DNA of 64,000 nucleotides from Mycolicibacterium rhodesiae NBB3 (lineage in GTDB: Bacteria; Actinomycetota; Actinomycetes; Mycobacteriales; Mycobacteriaceae), in the NCBI RefSeq assembly GCF_000230895.2, contig NC_016604.1, positions 3,100,001-3,164,000 on the forward strand, written 5' to 3'. The notes under the pieces are model-generated. The model saw only the letters and a list, made by a program, of their open reading frames with translations. It did not search any database and was not told the origin of the DNA. Made by a program: the position numbers and the translations under genes. How positions within the stretch are numbered: position 1 is the first letter of the stretch; every line of letters starts with the position of its first letter. Of the stretch, positions 42,623 to 51,258 are shown piece by piece.

Positions 42623-43767
42623 AAGGCGATTGCGAGGATGAGTTGGTCGAGCGCGTATTGGCTGCTGTACGTACGGCGCCGAACACCACCGAGTTGCGGG
42701 ACTTGCCCCTGCCGGAACTGTCCGATGATTCCGCGCTGCTGAAGGTGGAGGTCGCCGGGATATGTGGCACGGATGTCAAGATGTATTCCAAACCGCCATT
42801 CGACGAGCCGGTGATCATGGGCCACGAGAACGTCGGCATCATCGCCGAGGCGGGAAAGAAGTTCACGCGGTTGCACGGTGTGGGCGAAGGCGACCGAATC
42901 TTCGTCGAGCATTACGTTGGTTGCTATCAGTGCGAATGGTGCCGGATCGGCGAGTACCGCCACTGCGAGGCAACCGACTGGCGAACGAACGCCGATGCGC
43001 GCAGATACGGCTACACCTCAGCTAACAACGCCGGAACGCTGTGGGGTGGCTTCTCCGAATACATGTACTTGCCGTGGAATGCGGTAGTACATAGGGTGCC
43101 CGACAGTGTCGATGCTGAACTGGCCGGTCTCGTTACTCCCTTGTCGAACGGCATCGAGTGGGCACTGATCGCCGCAGGTGTCGGTTACGCCGACACTGTC
43201 CTGATTCAAGGACCGGGCCAGCAGGGACTGTCGCAAGTCGTGGCTTGCAAGCAAGCCGGCGCGTCCCAAATCATCGTTACGGGCGCGACGCGGGACAAAG
43301 CTCGCCTGGACCTCGCGCTGGAACTCGGTGCAGACGAGGTCATCGACATCGTTGCAGAAGCTCCCTACGACCGGATAATGGACTTGACCAACGGGCGCGG
43401 CGTCGACTTCGTACTCGACTGCACCTCGCGGGCTGGTGTGGGACCGGTGTTACTCGGCATCGACGCCTTGAAACGCCGTGAGGGCACATTGCTCATCCAG
43501 GGGGAACTAGCTGCGTTCCCCGATTTTCCGGTGAAGAAGGTCACTGAGAAGGCCATCACGATCCGAAGCGCACGCGGCCATAGTTACCGCGCGTGTGAGC
43601 TCGCACTCGAACAGCTTGCGTCGCGACGGTTTCCGCTGGAGCGGCTGTCCACGCACAAGTTCGCGCTCGACCAGGTCGACAGGGCTATCCGAGCGCTGGC
43701 TGGTGAGACAGAGGACGCCGACGTTATCCACATTTCGCTGATGCCTTGGCTGGGAAAGGAGTCCTGA
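42607..43767 (+). CDS. Zinc-dependent alcohol dehydrogenase (MDR, threonine-dehydrogenase-like)
   Basis: This protein has up to 386 residues. The catalytic zinc ligands lie in GICGTD and GHENVG, and structural zinc cysteines in CYQCEWCRIGEYRHC. The cofactor motif is QGPGQQGLSQV. The annotated ATG overlaps a palindrome; TTG 42658 (L18, giving MAAVRTAPNTTELRDL) would match the usual family N-terminus better. It heads an operon running to 49144. It probably oxidises a hydroxylated intermediate of the aromatic pathway; the substrate is unknown. Confidence 0.85.
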   Translation: MTIMPKGDCEDELVERVLAAVRTAPNTTELRDLPLPELSDDSALLKVEVAGICGTDVKMYSKPPFDEPVIMGHENVGIIAEAGKKFTRLHGVGEGDRIFVEHYVGCYQCEWCRIGEYRHCEATDWRTNADARRYGYTSANNAGTLWGGFSEYMYLPWNAVVHRVPDSVDAELAGLVTPLSNGIEWALIAAGVGYADTVLIQGPGQQGLSQVVACKQAGASQIIVTGATRDKARLDLALELGADEVIDIVAEAPYDRIMDLTNGRGVDFVLDCTSRAGVGPVLLGIDALKRREGTLLIQGELAAFPDFPVKKVTEKAITIRSARGHSYRACELALEQLASRRFPLERLSTHKFALDQVDRAIRALAGETEDADVIHISLMPWLGKES

Positions 43768-43769
43768 CG

Positions 43770-44462
43770 GTGTCTGTCGTCATCCGCAATCCACCTCGCG
43801 CCCATCCCGCGGTGCGGGAGGAGCTCGCCCAGTTCGGCGTTGCGACCATTCATGAAGCACAGGGCCGCACCGGGCTGCTCGCTGCGTACATGAGGCCGAT
43901 CTACACCGGTGCACGGGTCTGCGGATCCGCGGTGACTGTCAGTGTGCCGTCAGATGACAACTGGATGATCCATGTGGCGGTGGAGCAGTGTGAGGCAGGT
44001 GATGTCCTGGTAGTCGCTCCCGAAGAGCCCTCGGAGTATGGATTTTTCGGTGAATTACTGGCCACGGCACTCGCGGCCCGGGGTGTGAGTGGTCTGGTGA
44101 TCGACGCCGGATGCCGGGACGTCACGGAACTCGCGGCCATGAGTTTTGCAGTCTGGTCGAAATGTGTCTCAGCACAGGGCACGGTGAAAAAACGTCTTGG
44201 CTCGGTCAATGTCGGGATTACTTGTGCCGGCGCCTGGGTCGAACCGGGTGACGTCGTGGTCGGCGACGACGACGGTGTCGTCGTCGTCCCCCGCACGGAG
44301 GCCGCTGCGGTCGCAGCGGCCGCCAGGCTGCGCGAGACCAGGGAAGCTGAGAACCGAAAGCGTTACATGCACGGTGAACTCAGCCTGGACGTCAACAACA
44401 TGCGTGCCGACCTTGCCTGCGCGGGGTTGCGCTATGTCGACTATGAGGACGCCGTGCGGTGA
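43770..44462 (+). CDS. 4-carboxy-4-hydroxy-2-oxoadipate / HMG aldolase (RraA-like)
   Basis: This 230-residue class II aldolase starts at GTG 43770, eight bases after AAAGGAG. Conserved elements are the YGFFGELLATAL glycine/Glu loop, IDAGCRDVTEL with the Arg-Asp metal/substrate pair, and PGDVVVGDDDGVVVVP. Enzymes of the LigK/ProA type cleave 4-carboxy-4-hydroxy-2-oxoadipate to pyruvate and oxaloacetate. The next gene encodes a 4-oxalomesaconate hydratase-like enzyme that makes this substrate, so the assignment is well supported by context. GTGA overlap with that gene. Confidence 0.82.
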   Translation: MSVVIRNPPRAHPAVREELAQFGVATIHEAQGRTGLLAAYMRPIYTGARVCGSAVTVSVPSDDNWMIHVAVEQCEAGDVLVVAPEEPSEYGFFGELLATALAARGVSGLVIDAGCRDVTELAAMSFAVWSKCVSAQGTVKKRLGSVNVGITCAGAWVEPGDVVVGDDDGVVVVPRTEAAAVAAAARLRETREAENRKRYMHGELSLDVNNMRADLACAGLRYVDYEDAVR

Positions 44463-45538
44463 TCATTGACATCCACGGTCACTACACCACGTCACCGCCG
44501 GCGCATCAGGCGTTTCGTGACCAACAGCTCGCGGCGTTGGAAGATCCCAGCGTGCCCGCGCCGGCAGCGCCGAGGATCGGTGACGACGAGCTCCGAGAGA
44601 GCGTCGAGAACAATCAGCTGCGCGTGCTTCGCGAGCGAGGTGGTGATCTGATGCTGTTCTCGCCGAAAGCTTCCGGGATGGAGCACCATATAGCGGACCA
44701 GGCCACCGCCACCGCTTGGGCCCGTGCGTCCAACGACCTGGTCCACCGTGTGGCGCAACTTTATCCCGACGCTTTCGCGCCAGTGGCTCAGTTGCCGCAG
44801 ACGCCTTATGGAGACTTGCGTGCGGTGGTCGACGAGCTACGACGTTGCGTGGATGAACTCGGTTTCGTCGGGTGCAACGTCAACCCGGACCCGACGGCCG
44901 GGTACTGGACGACGCCCCCGATGACGGACGAATACTGGTACCCGCTGTACGAGGTCATGATCGAGTTGGAAGTGCCTGCGATGGTGCATGTTTCGACCTC
45001 GTGTAATCCAAACTTCCACACGCTCGGCGCGCACTACCTCAACGCTGACACGAGCGTTTTCATGCAGTTCGTGGAGTCTGACTTGTTCCAGCGATTTCCG
45101 AAGCTGACCTTTGTGATCCCGCACGGAGGTGGCGCCGTCCCGTACCACTGGGGCCGTTACCGCGGCTTGGCGGCTCGGCTGGGCAGACCAGACCCAAGCG
45201 AACTCCTGGAAAATGTGTACTTCGACACTTGCGTCTATCACCAGGCTGGAATCGATCTGCTGCACCGGGTGATCGGTCCGGCGAACCTGCTATTCGCGTC
45301 CGAAATGCTCGGCGCGGTTCGCGGAGTTGACCCGGACACCGGAGTCGCATGGGACGACACGCTGGTCTACATCAACGAACTCGATTTGAGTGAGAGAGAA
45401 CACCACGCAGTGGTGGAGGGTAACGCGCGCAGGGTGTATCCCCGGCTGGACCGGCATTTGGCCAGTAAAGATCTCGCCGGCACCGGATCCGCCGTCGCCA
45501 ACGTCCCCTTCGGAGGAGGGGACGGGCGACATGGATAG
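44459..45538 (+). CDS. 4-oxalomesaconate hydratase (LigJ-like amidohydrolase)
   Basis: This 359-residue amidohydrolase-superfamily protein starts at GTG 44459. It opens IDIHGHYTT, with the HxH metal ligands and the sequence typical of LigJ. Further metal and substrate residues appear in PAMVHVSTS, FVIPHGGGAVPYHWGR and LLFASEMLG. LigJ hydrates 4-oxalomesaconate in the protocatechuate 4,5-cleavage and gallate routes. With the aldolase just upstream it forms the last two steps to pyruvate and oxaloacetate. The ring-cleavage enzyme LigAB and the lactonase LigI are not in the window. Confidence 0.85.
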   Translation: MIIDIHGHYTTSPPAHQAFRDQQLAALEDPSVPAPAAPRIGDDELRESVENNQLRVLRERGGDLMLFSPKASGMEHHIADQATATAWARASNDLVHRVAQLYPDAFAPVAQLPQTPYGDLRAVVDELRRCVDELGFVGCNVNPDPTAGYWTTPPMTDEYWYPLYEVMIELEVPAMVHVSTSCNPNFHTLGAHYLNADTSVFMQFVESDLFQRFPKLTFVIPHGGGAVPYHWGRYRGLAARLGRPDPSELLENVYFDTCVYHQAGIDLLHRVIGPANLLFASEMLGAVRGVDPDTGVAWDDTLVYINELDLSEREHHAVVEGNARRVYPRLDRHLASKDLAGTGSAVANVPFGGGDGRHG

Positions 45539-45592
45539 GTCTCGCACGGCAAGCGGGGGGCAACCCAATACAACAGAAGGAGCCGAGAGTCG

Positions 45593-46804
45593 GTGAGCAC
45601 GATCCCAGAGTTCGACGTCGATATCTTCTCCGACGAGGTGTTGCGTGATCCGTTTCCCACGTACGCCCGCATGCGTGAGCTGGGGCCGGTCGTCCGCCTG
45701 ACCGCTAATGGCGTGCTCGCGGTGGCGCGGTATGCCGACGTGCGGGCAGTCCTCATTGACCACACGCGATTCATATCCGGCAAAGGTGTCGGCTTCAACA
45801 ATCAGTTCAACGAGGTCCGTAGACACAGCGTCATCGCGTCCGACCCGCCACGCCACGAGATGCTGCGCGGTGTTCTCCAGGATCGTTTGGGGCCTCGCTC
45901 AATTCGCAATGTGGAGCAGATCATTCGGCCCAGAGCTCAATCGCTTGTCGACGAGATGACCAGAAGAGGCTCCTTCGATGCGGTGACCGACTTCAGTCAG
46001 GTCTTTCCCTTAGAGGTCGTCGGAGAGCTGATCGGCCTCCCCGTTGATGCTCGCTCGGAGTTGCTGCGCTGGGCCAGCGGTGCGTTCAACGCCTTTGGCC
46101 CGCCGGGTGATCGCACCTCGGCAGGCCTGGCCGACATCGCAGAGCAGTTCGAGTACATCCGCAACGTCGCAACGAGGGACCAACTGGCCCCGGGCAGCAT
46201 GGGTGCCGCGGTATACGAAGCGGCCGACGCTGGGGTCATCCCCGAGGAGTACTGCCTGCACCTACTTTCGGCGTACCTTACGGCGGGGATGGACACGACC
46301 GTCAATGCGCTTGGGGCGATGGTGTGGCTGCTCGGAACGCATCCTGAGCAGTGGCACGAACTACGCGGGTTACCCCACCGGGTCAACGCCGTCGTGAATG
46401 AGGTGTTGAGGATCGAAGCACCTGCGCAGCTCTTCTCCCGTGTTGCAGCGGTGGACGCCGAGGTAAGCGGAATCGAGATCGCCGCGGGTGAGCGGGTTGC
46501 TGTCATCTATGGAAGCGGCAATCGCGATGAGCGCCAGTATCCCGAGCCAGACAAATTCGACATTCATCGAAACGCCGCGGGTCATCTGACCTTTGGAACC
46601 GGTCTTCATGCCTGCGCGGGTCAGGTGTTGGCCCGGATCGAGCTCCAGGCAGTATTAGAATCGATGATCGAGCGCGTCGAGGCGATCACGATTGGCGAGC
46701 CCATCCGCAAGCTCAACAACGTGTTGCGTGGATTCCGTAGTGTCCCTGCGACTTTCACGCCCGCTTCGGTCAAGAATTCAGTATTTTCCGGAGAATCGGC
46801 GTGA
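45593..46804 (+). CDS. Cytochrome P450
   Basis: This 403-residue P450 starts at GTG 45593 behind AAGGAG. Signatures are the I-helix AYLTAGMDTTVNALG, the ExxR motif in NEVLRIE, and the haem-binding loop HLTFGTGLHACAGQVLAR (about residues 333-350). Length is normal for bacterial class I P450s, which need a ferredoxin and reductase, matching the pair at 39770-41370. The style recalls CYP199-type aromatic acid monooxygenases that O-demethylate or hydroxylate para-substituted benzoates, but this is only a resemblance. GTGA overlap with the aldehyde dehydrogenase gene. Confidence 0.92.
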   Translation: MSTIPEFDVDIFSDEVLRDPFPTYARMRELGPVVRLTANGVLAVARYADVRAVLIDHTRFISGKGVGFNNQFNEVRRHSVIASDPPRHEMLRGVLQDRLGPRSIRNVEQIIRPRAQSLVDEMTRRGSFDAVTDFSQVFPLEVVGELIGLPVDARSELLRWASGAFNAFGPPGDRTSAGLADIAEQFEYIRNVATRDQLAPGSMGAAVYEAADAGVIPEEYCLHLLSAYLTAGMDTTVNALGAMVWLLGTHPEQWHELRGLPHRVNAVVNEVLRIEAPAQLFSRVAAVDAEVSGIEIAAGERVAVIYGSGNRDERQYPEPDKFDIHRNAAGHLTFGTGLHACAGQVLARIELQAVLESMIERVEAITIGEPIRKLNNVLRGFRSVPATFTPASVKNSVFSGESA

Positions 46805-48252
46805 TCGGCAGTCGCCACAGCCATATCTATGTCGATGGTGTCTGGCGGGAGTCCGATTCCGATGCCTTCATCGACCTCACCGATCCGGCCACCGAGGGCT
46901 GGGTCGGGAGCGTTCCAGACGGGAGCCCCGCCGATGTAGCGGCAGCGGCGATGGCGGCGCACGCCGCGCTGCGGGGGTGGGCCGAAGCGCCATCCAAAGA
47001 TCGTGCAGCCCTGGTCGCCGCCCTGGCCGACCGTTTCGATGAACGACGGGAGGAGATCGCGCACCTCGTGACGGCCCAGAATGGAGCCGTCATCTCGAGG
47101 TCACGTCGTACCAATGGCACTCGTCCCATAGCTCTCTACCGTCACTATGCCGAGGAAGCCGAATCGTTCAAGCCCGAAGTTGCCAGTGCCGACGGGAAGA
47201 ACATCGTCAGACGTGAACCGGTGGGCGTCGTCGGGATCATCATCCCGTGGAATGCGCCCCAGTCACTATTAGCCCACAAGCTGGCTCCGGCTCTCGCCGC
47301 AGGGTGCACGGTCGTCGTGAAACCTGCGCAGGAAACACCTTTGGACTCATTGCTCATCGGGGAGCTCGCTGCGGCAGTCGGATTCCCTCCCGGTGTGATC
47401 AACGTCGTCACCGGTGGCCGCACGACAGGGTCCGCGGTGGTTGACGATCCGAACATAGACATGGTGTCCTTCACGGGTTCCACGGATGCCGGTCGCGTAA
47501 TCGCCTCGCGTGCGGGGCATTTGTTAAAGCCGGTCGCAGCGGAGCTGGGTGGGAAGTCGGCGGCCGTGTTGCTCGACGATGCGGACCTCGAGCTCTTCTC
47601 CGACAACTTGGTCACCACCTGCCTGCCGAATACGGGGCAGGTCTGCTACTCGTGCACGCGTGTCATCGCGCCTCGCGCACGCTTCAGCGATGTACTCGAG
47701 GTCGTCACATCAGGCTTGGCCAGTGCTCAGGTGGGTGACCCGCTGGATCCAGGGACAGTCTTCGGTCCGCTTGTCAGCGCGGCGCAGCGTGCACGTGTCG
47801 AGGACTACATCGACTCGGCTCGTGCAGAAGGAGCTCGGGTGACCCTCGGAGGTGGCCGTCCGTCCATTGCGACCGGCTTCTATGTCGAGCCCACGGTGAT
47901 CGTCGACGTCGACCGTACGATGCGCGTGTTCCGCGAAGAGATATTCGGGCCCGTGCTGGTCGTGGTTCCTCATGACGGAGATGAGGACGCGACGCGAATG
48001 GCCAATGATTCGTCCTATGGGCTTGGCGGTGCGGTGTTCAGTCGTGACGTCGAGCGTGCGACGGCGGTGGCGCGCAATATGCATACCGGGCGCATCTCGA
48101 TTAACGCGCGGAGCCACGGTGTCTCCGACCCAGCCGAGGGATACAAAGACAGCGGAGTCGGCGGCTCGCTCGATATCTCCTCCCATCTTCGACTCAAGTC
48201 CATTGCCGGGGTGGCCGACGTCGACCGGCATGCGAAAAGCCCTCGGCAGTAA
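46801..48252 (+). CDS. NAD(P)-dependent aldehyde dehydrogenase
   Basis: This 483-residue enzyme has the cofactor region VGIIIPWNAP, the general base Glu in AELGGKS, the catalytic Cys in NTGQVCYSC, and EEIFGPVLVV near the C-terminus. All catalytic features are intact. It is coupled to the P450 gene by GTGA. In context it could oxidise 2-carboxybenzaldehyde (PhdK role) produced by the PhdJ-like aldolases, or an aldehyde released by the P450. The substrate is inferred only. Confidence 0.9.
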   Translation: MIGSRHSHIYVDGVWRESDSDAFIDLTDPATEGWVGSVPDGSPADVAAAAMAAHAALRGWAEAPSKDRAALVAALADRFDERREEIAHLVTAQNGAVISRSRRTNGTRPIALYRHYAEEAESFKPEVASADGKNIVRREPVGVVGIIIPWNAPQSLLAHKLAPALAAGCTVVVKPAQETPLDSLLIGELAAAVGFPPGVINVVTGGRTTGSAVVDDPNIDMVSFTGSTDAGRVIASRAGHLLKPVAAELGGKSAAVLLDDADLELFSDNLVTTCLPNTGQVCYSCTRVIAPRARFSDVLEVVTSGLASAQVGDPLDPGTVFGPLVSAAQRARVEDYIDSARAEGARVTLGGGRPSIATGFYVEPTVIVDVDRTMRVFREEIFGPVLVVVPHDGDEDATRMANDSSYGLGGAVFSRDVERATAVARNMHTGRISINARSHGVSDPAEGYKDSGVGGSLDISSHLRLKSIAGVADVDRHAKSPRQ

Positions 48253-48340
48253 GAAGGGCTTGCCTGGCAACACTTGCGCGAACCCCATCAACCCTGTCCA
48301 TAACGTCGATGACGTTGCCGCCAAAAAGGGAAGGTCACAT

Positions 48341-49144
48341 ATGACAACCACAGTTCGCGATATCAGCATCATCCGAGCTGCCGCAGACCGTATCCAAACC
48401 GCTTTCGTGACAGGGCAACCAGCACTACCGGTGCGCACGCTGATCGGCGCGGAGGACATTGATTCGGCGTATGCGGTTCAGCAGGAGCTCAACGCTCGCC
48501 GGGTGGCGGCGGGAGGAGTGGTAATCGGTCGAAAGATCGGCCTGACCGCTCCTTCAGTGCAGCAACAACTCGGCGTCGACCAACCGGATTTCGGTGTCCT
48601 ATTTGCGGACATGGACGCATCCGGCGAGACGCTCGTTCCTTATCGAAAGTTGTTGCAGCCCAAAGTCGAAGCCGAAGTCGCCTTCGTACTCGCGGAAGAT
48701 ATCGACAGAGACGTGTCAAGCGAAGATCAAATTCGAAGATCGATTCGCTACGCCGTTGCGGCACTGGAGATCGTGGACAGCCGCATAGCGAATTGGGACC
48801 TGAGTATCGCTGACACCGTGGCGGACAACGCCTCCAGCGGGCTGTTCGTTCTGGGGGAGAACCGGCTCGGAATCGACGAATTCGAGCCCCGGGACGTCGT
48901 CATGCGAATGTCGGCCGATGGCGTTCCGGTATCAGCGGGCTCTGGGGCGGCCTGTCTGGGTGACCCGATCCTTGCACTGATGTGGTTGGCCAGGACAGCT
49001 GCTGCGTACGGGCAGCCACTTCGCGCTGGCCAGATCGTTCTTTCGGGAGCGCTTGGACCCATGGCCGCGGTCAGGCCCGGCGTTCATGTCGAAGCGGAGA
49101 TCGAGCCTCTGGGATCGGTTTCCGCCACGTTCTCAGAGGCATGA
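48341..49144 (+). CDS. 2-keto-4-pentenoate hydratase family protein
   Basis: This 267-residue protein starts at ATG 48341 behind GGGAAGG. Motifs IGRKIGLTAPSVQQQLGV, PDFGVLFADM, PKVEAEVAFVLAEDI and AALEIVDSRI are classic for MhpD/BphH-type hydratases and 4-oxalocrotonate decarboxylases. The metal-binding Glu residues are in EAEVAF. It would hydrate 2-hydroxypenta-2,4-dienoate to 4-hydroxy-2-oxovalerate in meta-cleavage. The partner aldolase and acetaldehyde dehydrogenase are not in this window. Last gene of the operon. Confidence 0.88.
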   Translation: MTTTVRDISIIRAAADRIQTAFVTGQPALPVRTLIGAEDIDSAYAVQQELNARRVAAGGVVIGRKIGLTAPSVQQQLGVDQPDFGVLFADMDASGETLVPYRKLLQPKVEAEVAFVLAEDIDRDVSSEDQIRRSIRYAVAALEIVDSRIANWDLSIADTVADNASSGLFVLGENRLGIDEFEPRDVVMRMSADGVPVSAGSGAACLGDPILALMWLARTAAAYGQPLRAGQIVLSGALGPMAAVRPGVHVEAEIEPLGSVSATFSEA

Positions 49145-49432
49145 TGGGAAGGGCGAAAGTCGCCATCATTCGTGCGGGGAACATGGCACCGACCTAATGC
49201 AGCACATAATGCGCATTACCGCGGTACTTGGACGTCGCCGGGATGGTGGCCATCGATCCCGGTCGCCGGCGTCGCAAGGGGGAGAGGTCAGTGTGTCAAT
49301 AACCCGTGAGGGCCTACAGGGCCTGATTGCGATGTCTCATTTCGACGAGATCGACATCGTGCTATGGAGAAGCGAGGTTTGATCGTGCGCCTCGGCGTCG
49401 GTGGACGTCTACCGCCTTCGTCGCTGTAGCGC

Positions 49433-49936
49433 TTATTCGTCGAACCCTTCATCTGGGATGGCAAACACCGCCCGTGCGTTTTCGTTGAGATTGGCAAATC
49501 CATCGATAATCACCTGCTTCACGCGCATCTCGTTGTCAGCTATGCGAATCAGCCACGTGCGAAAGGCCGACCCGGTGAATTCTTCGCTGACCAACGAGGG
49601 TGCTTTCCAGCGTCGAAAGTAGAACTCAAGATGGGTCGTCAGCTCGACCACACCCTCCTTCGCCGGGATGTAGGAAAGTACGTGGCGCAGTTCCAGGCGT
49701 TCGTCGAAGATCCCGGCCCGTTGGTCAAGGTACGTCTGCAGACCATCGCGGCCTTTCCACTGGTAACCACCACGAAAACCGATCTGAAAGTCGTCGGTGA
49801 GGACCGCCGCGAACATCGGTTCGGCATTCCGTTGCTTCTCCATGCTTAGGAACGCGTCGAGGGTGGCAATGAAGCCAGGCAAATCTGGGGCGCCGCTGAG
49901 CATTTCACTGTCGGCTTCCACTTTTTTGGACGTCAT
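49433..49936 (-). CDS. SnoaL/NTF2-like protein
   Basis: This 167-residue protein has the cone-shaped NTF2 fold pattern: FIATLDAFLSMEKQRNAEPM, VLTDDFQIGFRGGYQWKGRDG and the late strands TTHLEFYFRRW, FRTWLIRIADNEM. Such proteins serve as small hydratases, isomerases or binding proteins. It starts in an ATGA overlap with the IclR gene and is therefore co-transcribed with the regulator, reading away from the dioxygenase operon. Its substrate is unknown. A ring-hydroxylating beta-subunit-like fold is related, but this sequence lacks that family's motifs. Confidence 0.7.
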   Translation of the reverse strand: MTSKKVEADSEMLSGAPDLPGFIATLDAFLSMEKQRNAEPMFAAVLTDDFQIGFRGGYQWKGRDGLQTYLDQRAGIFDERLELRHVLSYIPAKEGVVELTTHLEFYFRRWKAPSLVSEEFTGSAFRTWLIRIADNEMRVKQVIIDGFANLNENARAVFAIPDEGFDE

Positions 49937-50736
49937 CAGCCGAGATTGCGGGCTAGCTCGGCGGCGGCGTCTGTTAGGGCAGTGCGAGCTTTGCGGATAT
50001 CTGAGGCCCGGAATCGATAACTGGGCGCTGACGCATTGAGTGCCAGCCTCATCTGGGAACCTCCTACGGGTACGGCCACGGCAACAGACGCGACGCCTTC
50101 CTCACTTTCCTGGTTGCTGGTCGCAAACCCACTCTTTCTGACCTCTGCCAATTGAGCGCGCAGTTCGGTGAGGGTACGCACGGAATGCTCGGTGAGTGGC
50201 TCCAAATGTGGGTCGGGATACAACTGGTCAAGCTCGTCATCGGATAGTCCGGCGAGTAGGACTTTACCTGTCGACGTGCAATGGGCAGGACGTGTAGTAC
50301 CCAAACGCGATATCACTCGAACAGCAGAAGGGCTTTCGAGTGCCGCGATGAAGCGAACGAGTCTGCCATCCAACGTTCCTACGTGCACGGTTTCTTGCAA
50401 CGTGTCCGCGAGGTGGCGCAGAATCGGCGCGGCGGTGCGCGGTATGTCCATCCTGGAGTGGACAGCGAACGCCACGTTTGTCAAGGACGGTCCGGGCTGG
50501 TATGCCCTGCTAATCGGATCTTGGCGGACAAACCCGCGGTACTGAAGCATCGATAACAGGCGATGCGCGGTCGACGAAGCGACGTGCAGGTACTCGCTGG
50601 CGTCAGTGAGCCGGATCTCAGAGCGGTCTCCCAGGAGGAGGATTAGGCGAAGAGCATTGTCGACAGACTCGATCGGATATTGCGGGAGCTTTCCGGTGCT
50701 GTCATGCTCCATGCCCGCGACAGGAGGTTTCTGCAT
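49936..50736 (-). CDS. IclR-family transcriptional regulator
   Basis: This 266-residue regulator starts at ATG 50736 (MQKPPVAGMEHDST); upstream in-frame codons to 50901 add unlikely residues. It has a winged helix at about 20-85 (SVDNALRLILLLGDRSE, YLHVASSTAHRLLSMLQYRG) and an effector-binding domain at about 90-260 (TVHVGTLDGRLVRFIAALES, RPAHCTSTGKVLLAGLSDDEL, SEEGVASVAVAVPV). IclR proteins commonly control aromatic catabolism. The shared element at 51181-51208 and 56392-56419, with CTCTn-N5-CAGAG half-sites, is its most likely binding site. Confidence 0.92.
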   Translation of the reverse strand: MQKPPVAGMEHDSTGKLPQYPIESVDNALRLILLLGDRSEIRLTDASEYLHVASSTAHRLLSMLQYRGFVRQDPISRAYQPGPSLTNVAFAVHSRMDIPRTAAPILRHLADTLQETVHVGTLDGRLVRFIAALESPSAVRVISRLGTTRPAHCTSTGKVLLAGLSDDELDQLYPDPHLEPLTEHSVRTLTELRAQLAEVRKSGFATSNQESEEGVASVAVAVPVGGSQMRLALNASAPSYRFRASDIRKARTALTDAAAELARNLG

Positions 50737-51258
50737 GACAGAGACCTTACCGCGGTGAAAGCCGAATGCAGCTCGAAGAATCGCGACGCTCAGCCATCGG
50801 CGGCGAAATGACGCCTTCACCGCACAACACCTGGCACCGCCGTCCGCCCGGGCGGTCCGCAGACTTGCTTCCCGCGGCGTCGTCGTCGATGACAAGTCCA
50901 ATCCGTAGGCGGCGCAGGGTCTCCGGCGAAATCTGCTCGGCCACTACCGCTGACAGCTGCTGGCATCCCACGCATGCTCGCCCGTGCGCAGCAGTACCCG
51001 GGCGCGGTCGTTTTCGTTACGGGCCCTGTGCCCATTCCTCGCAAATCCCGTGGGCAAGGAAGACATACTGCCTCGCGCGGTGATGCCGTTGTGGACGTTT
51101 GGTCGAAGGCAACGAAGCGGGCTGCGCGACAGTTCGACAGCTCAGCGAGGCCGGTTGACTACACCGGCAAATTGACGGCATACTCTCTGCTAGACAGAGT
51201 CGTGTTCTACATAACAGTGAAGGCGCCTCAGTCGAGGATTGGGTCCCGTCGCTGAGTC
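50737..51258. other. Divergent control region between iclR and the dioxygenase operon
   Basis: No supported gene is seen. Open frames in this segment on both strands show no family match. The right end contains the shared regulatory element at 51181-51208 and probably the promoter of the dioxygenase alpha gene. Confidence 0.45.
51181..51208 (+). promoter_or_regulatory. Shared regulatory element, copy 1 (IclR candidate site)
   Basis: CTCTG (51185-51189), five bases, then CAGAG (51195-51199) form a perfect inverted repeat. The wider block TA.TCTCT.....ACAGAGT....TTCT is the same as at 56392-56419. It is 51-78 bases upstream of the alpha-subunit start, and the TACTCT at its left edge could be a -10 box. 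Confidence 0.6.
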
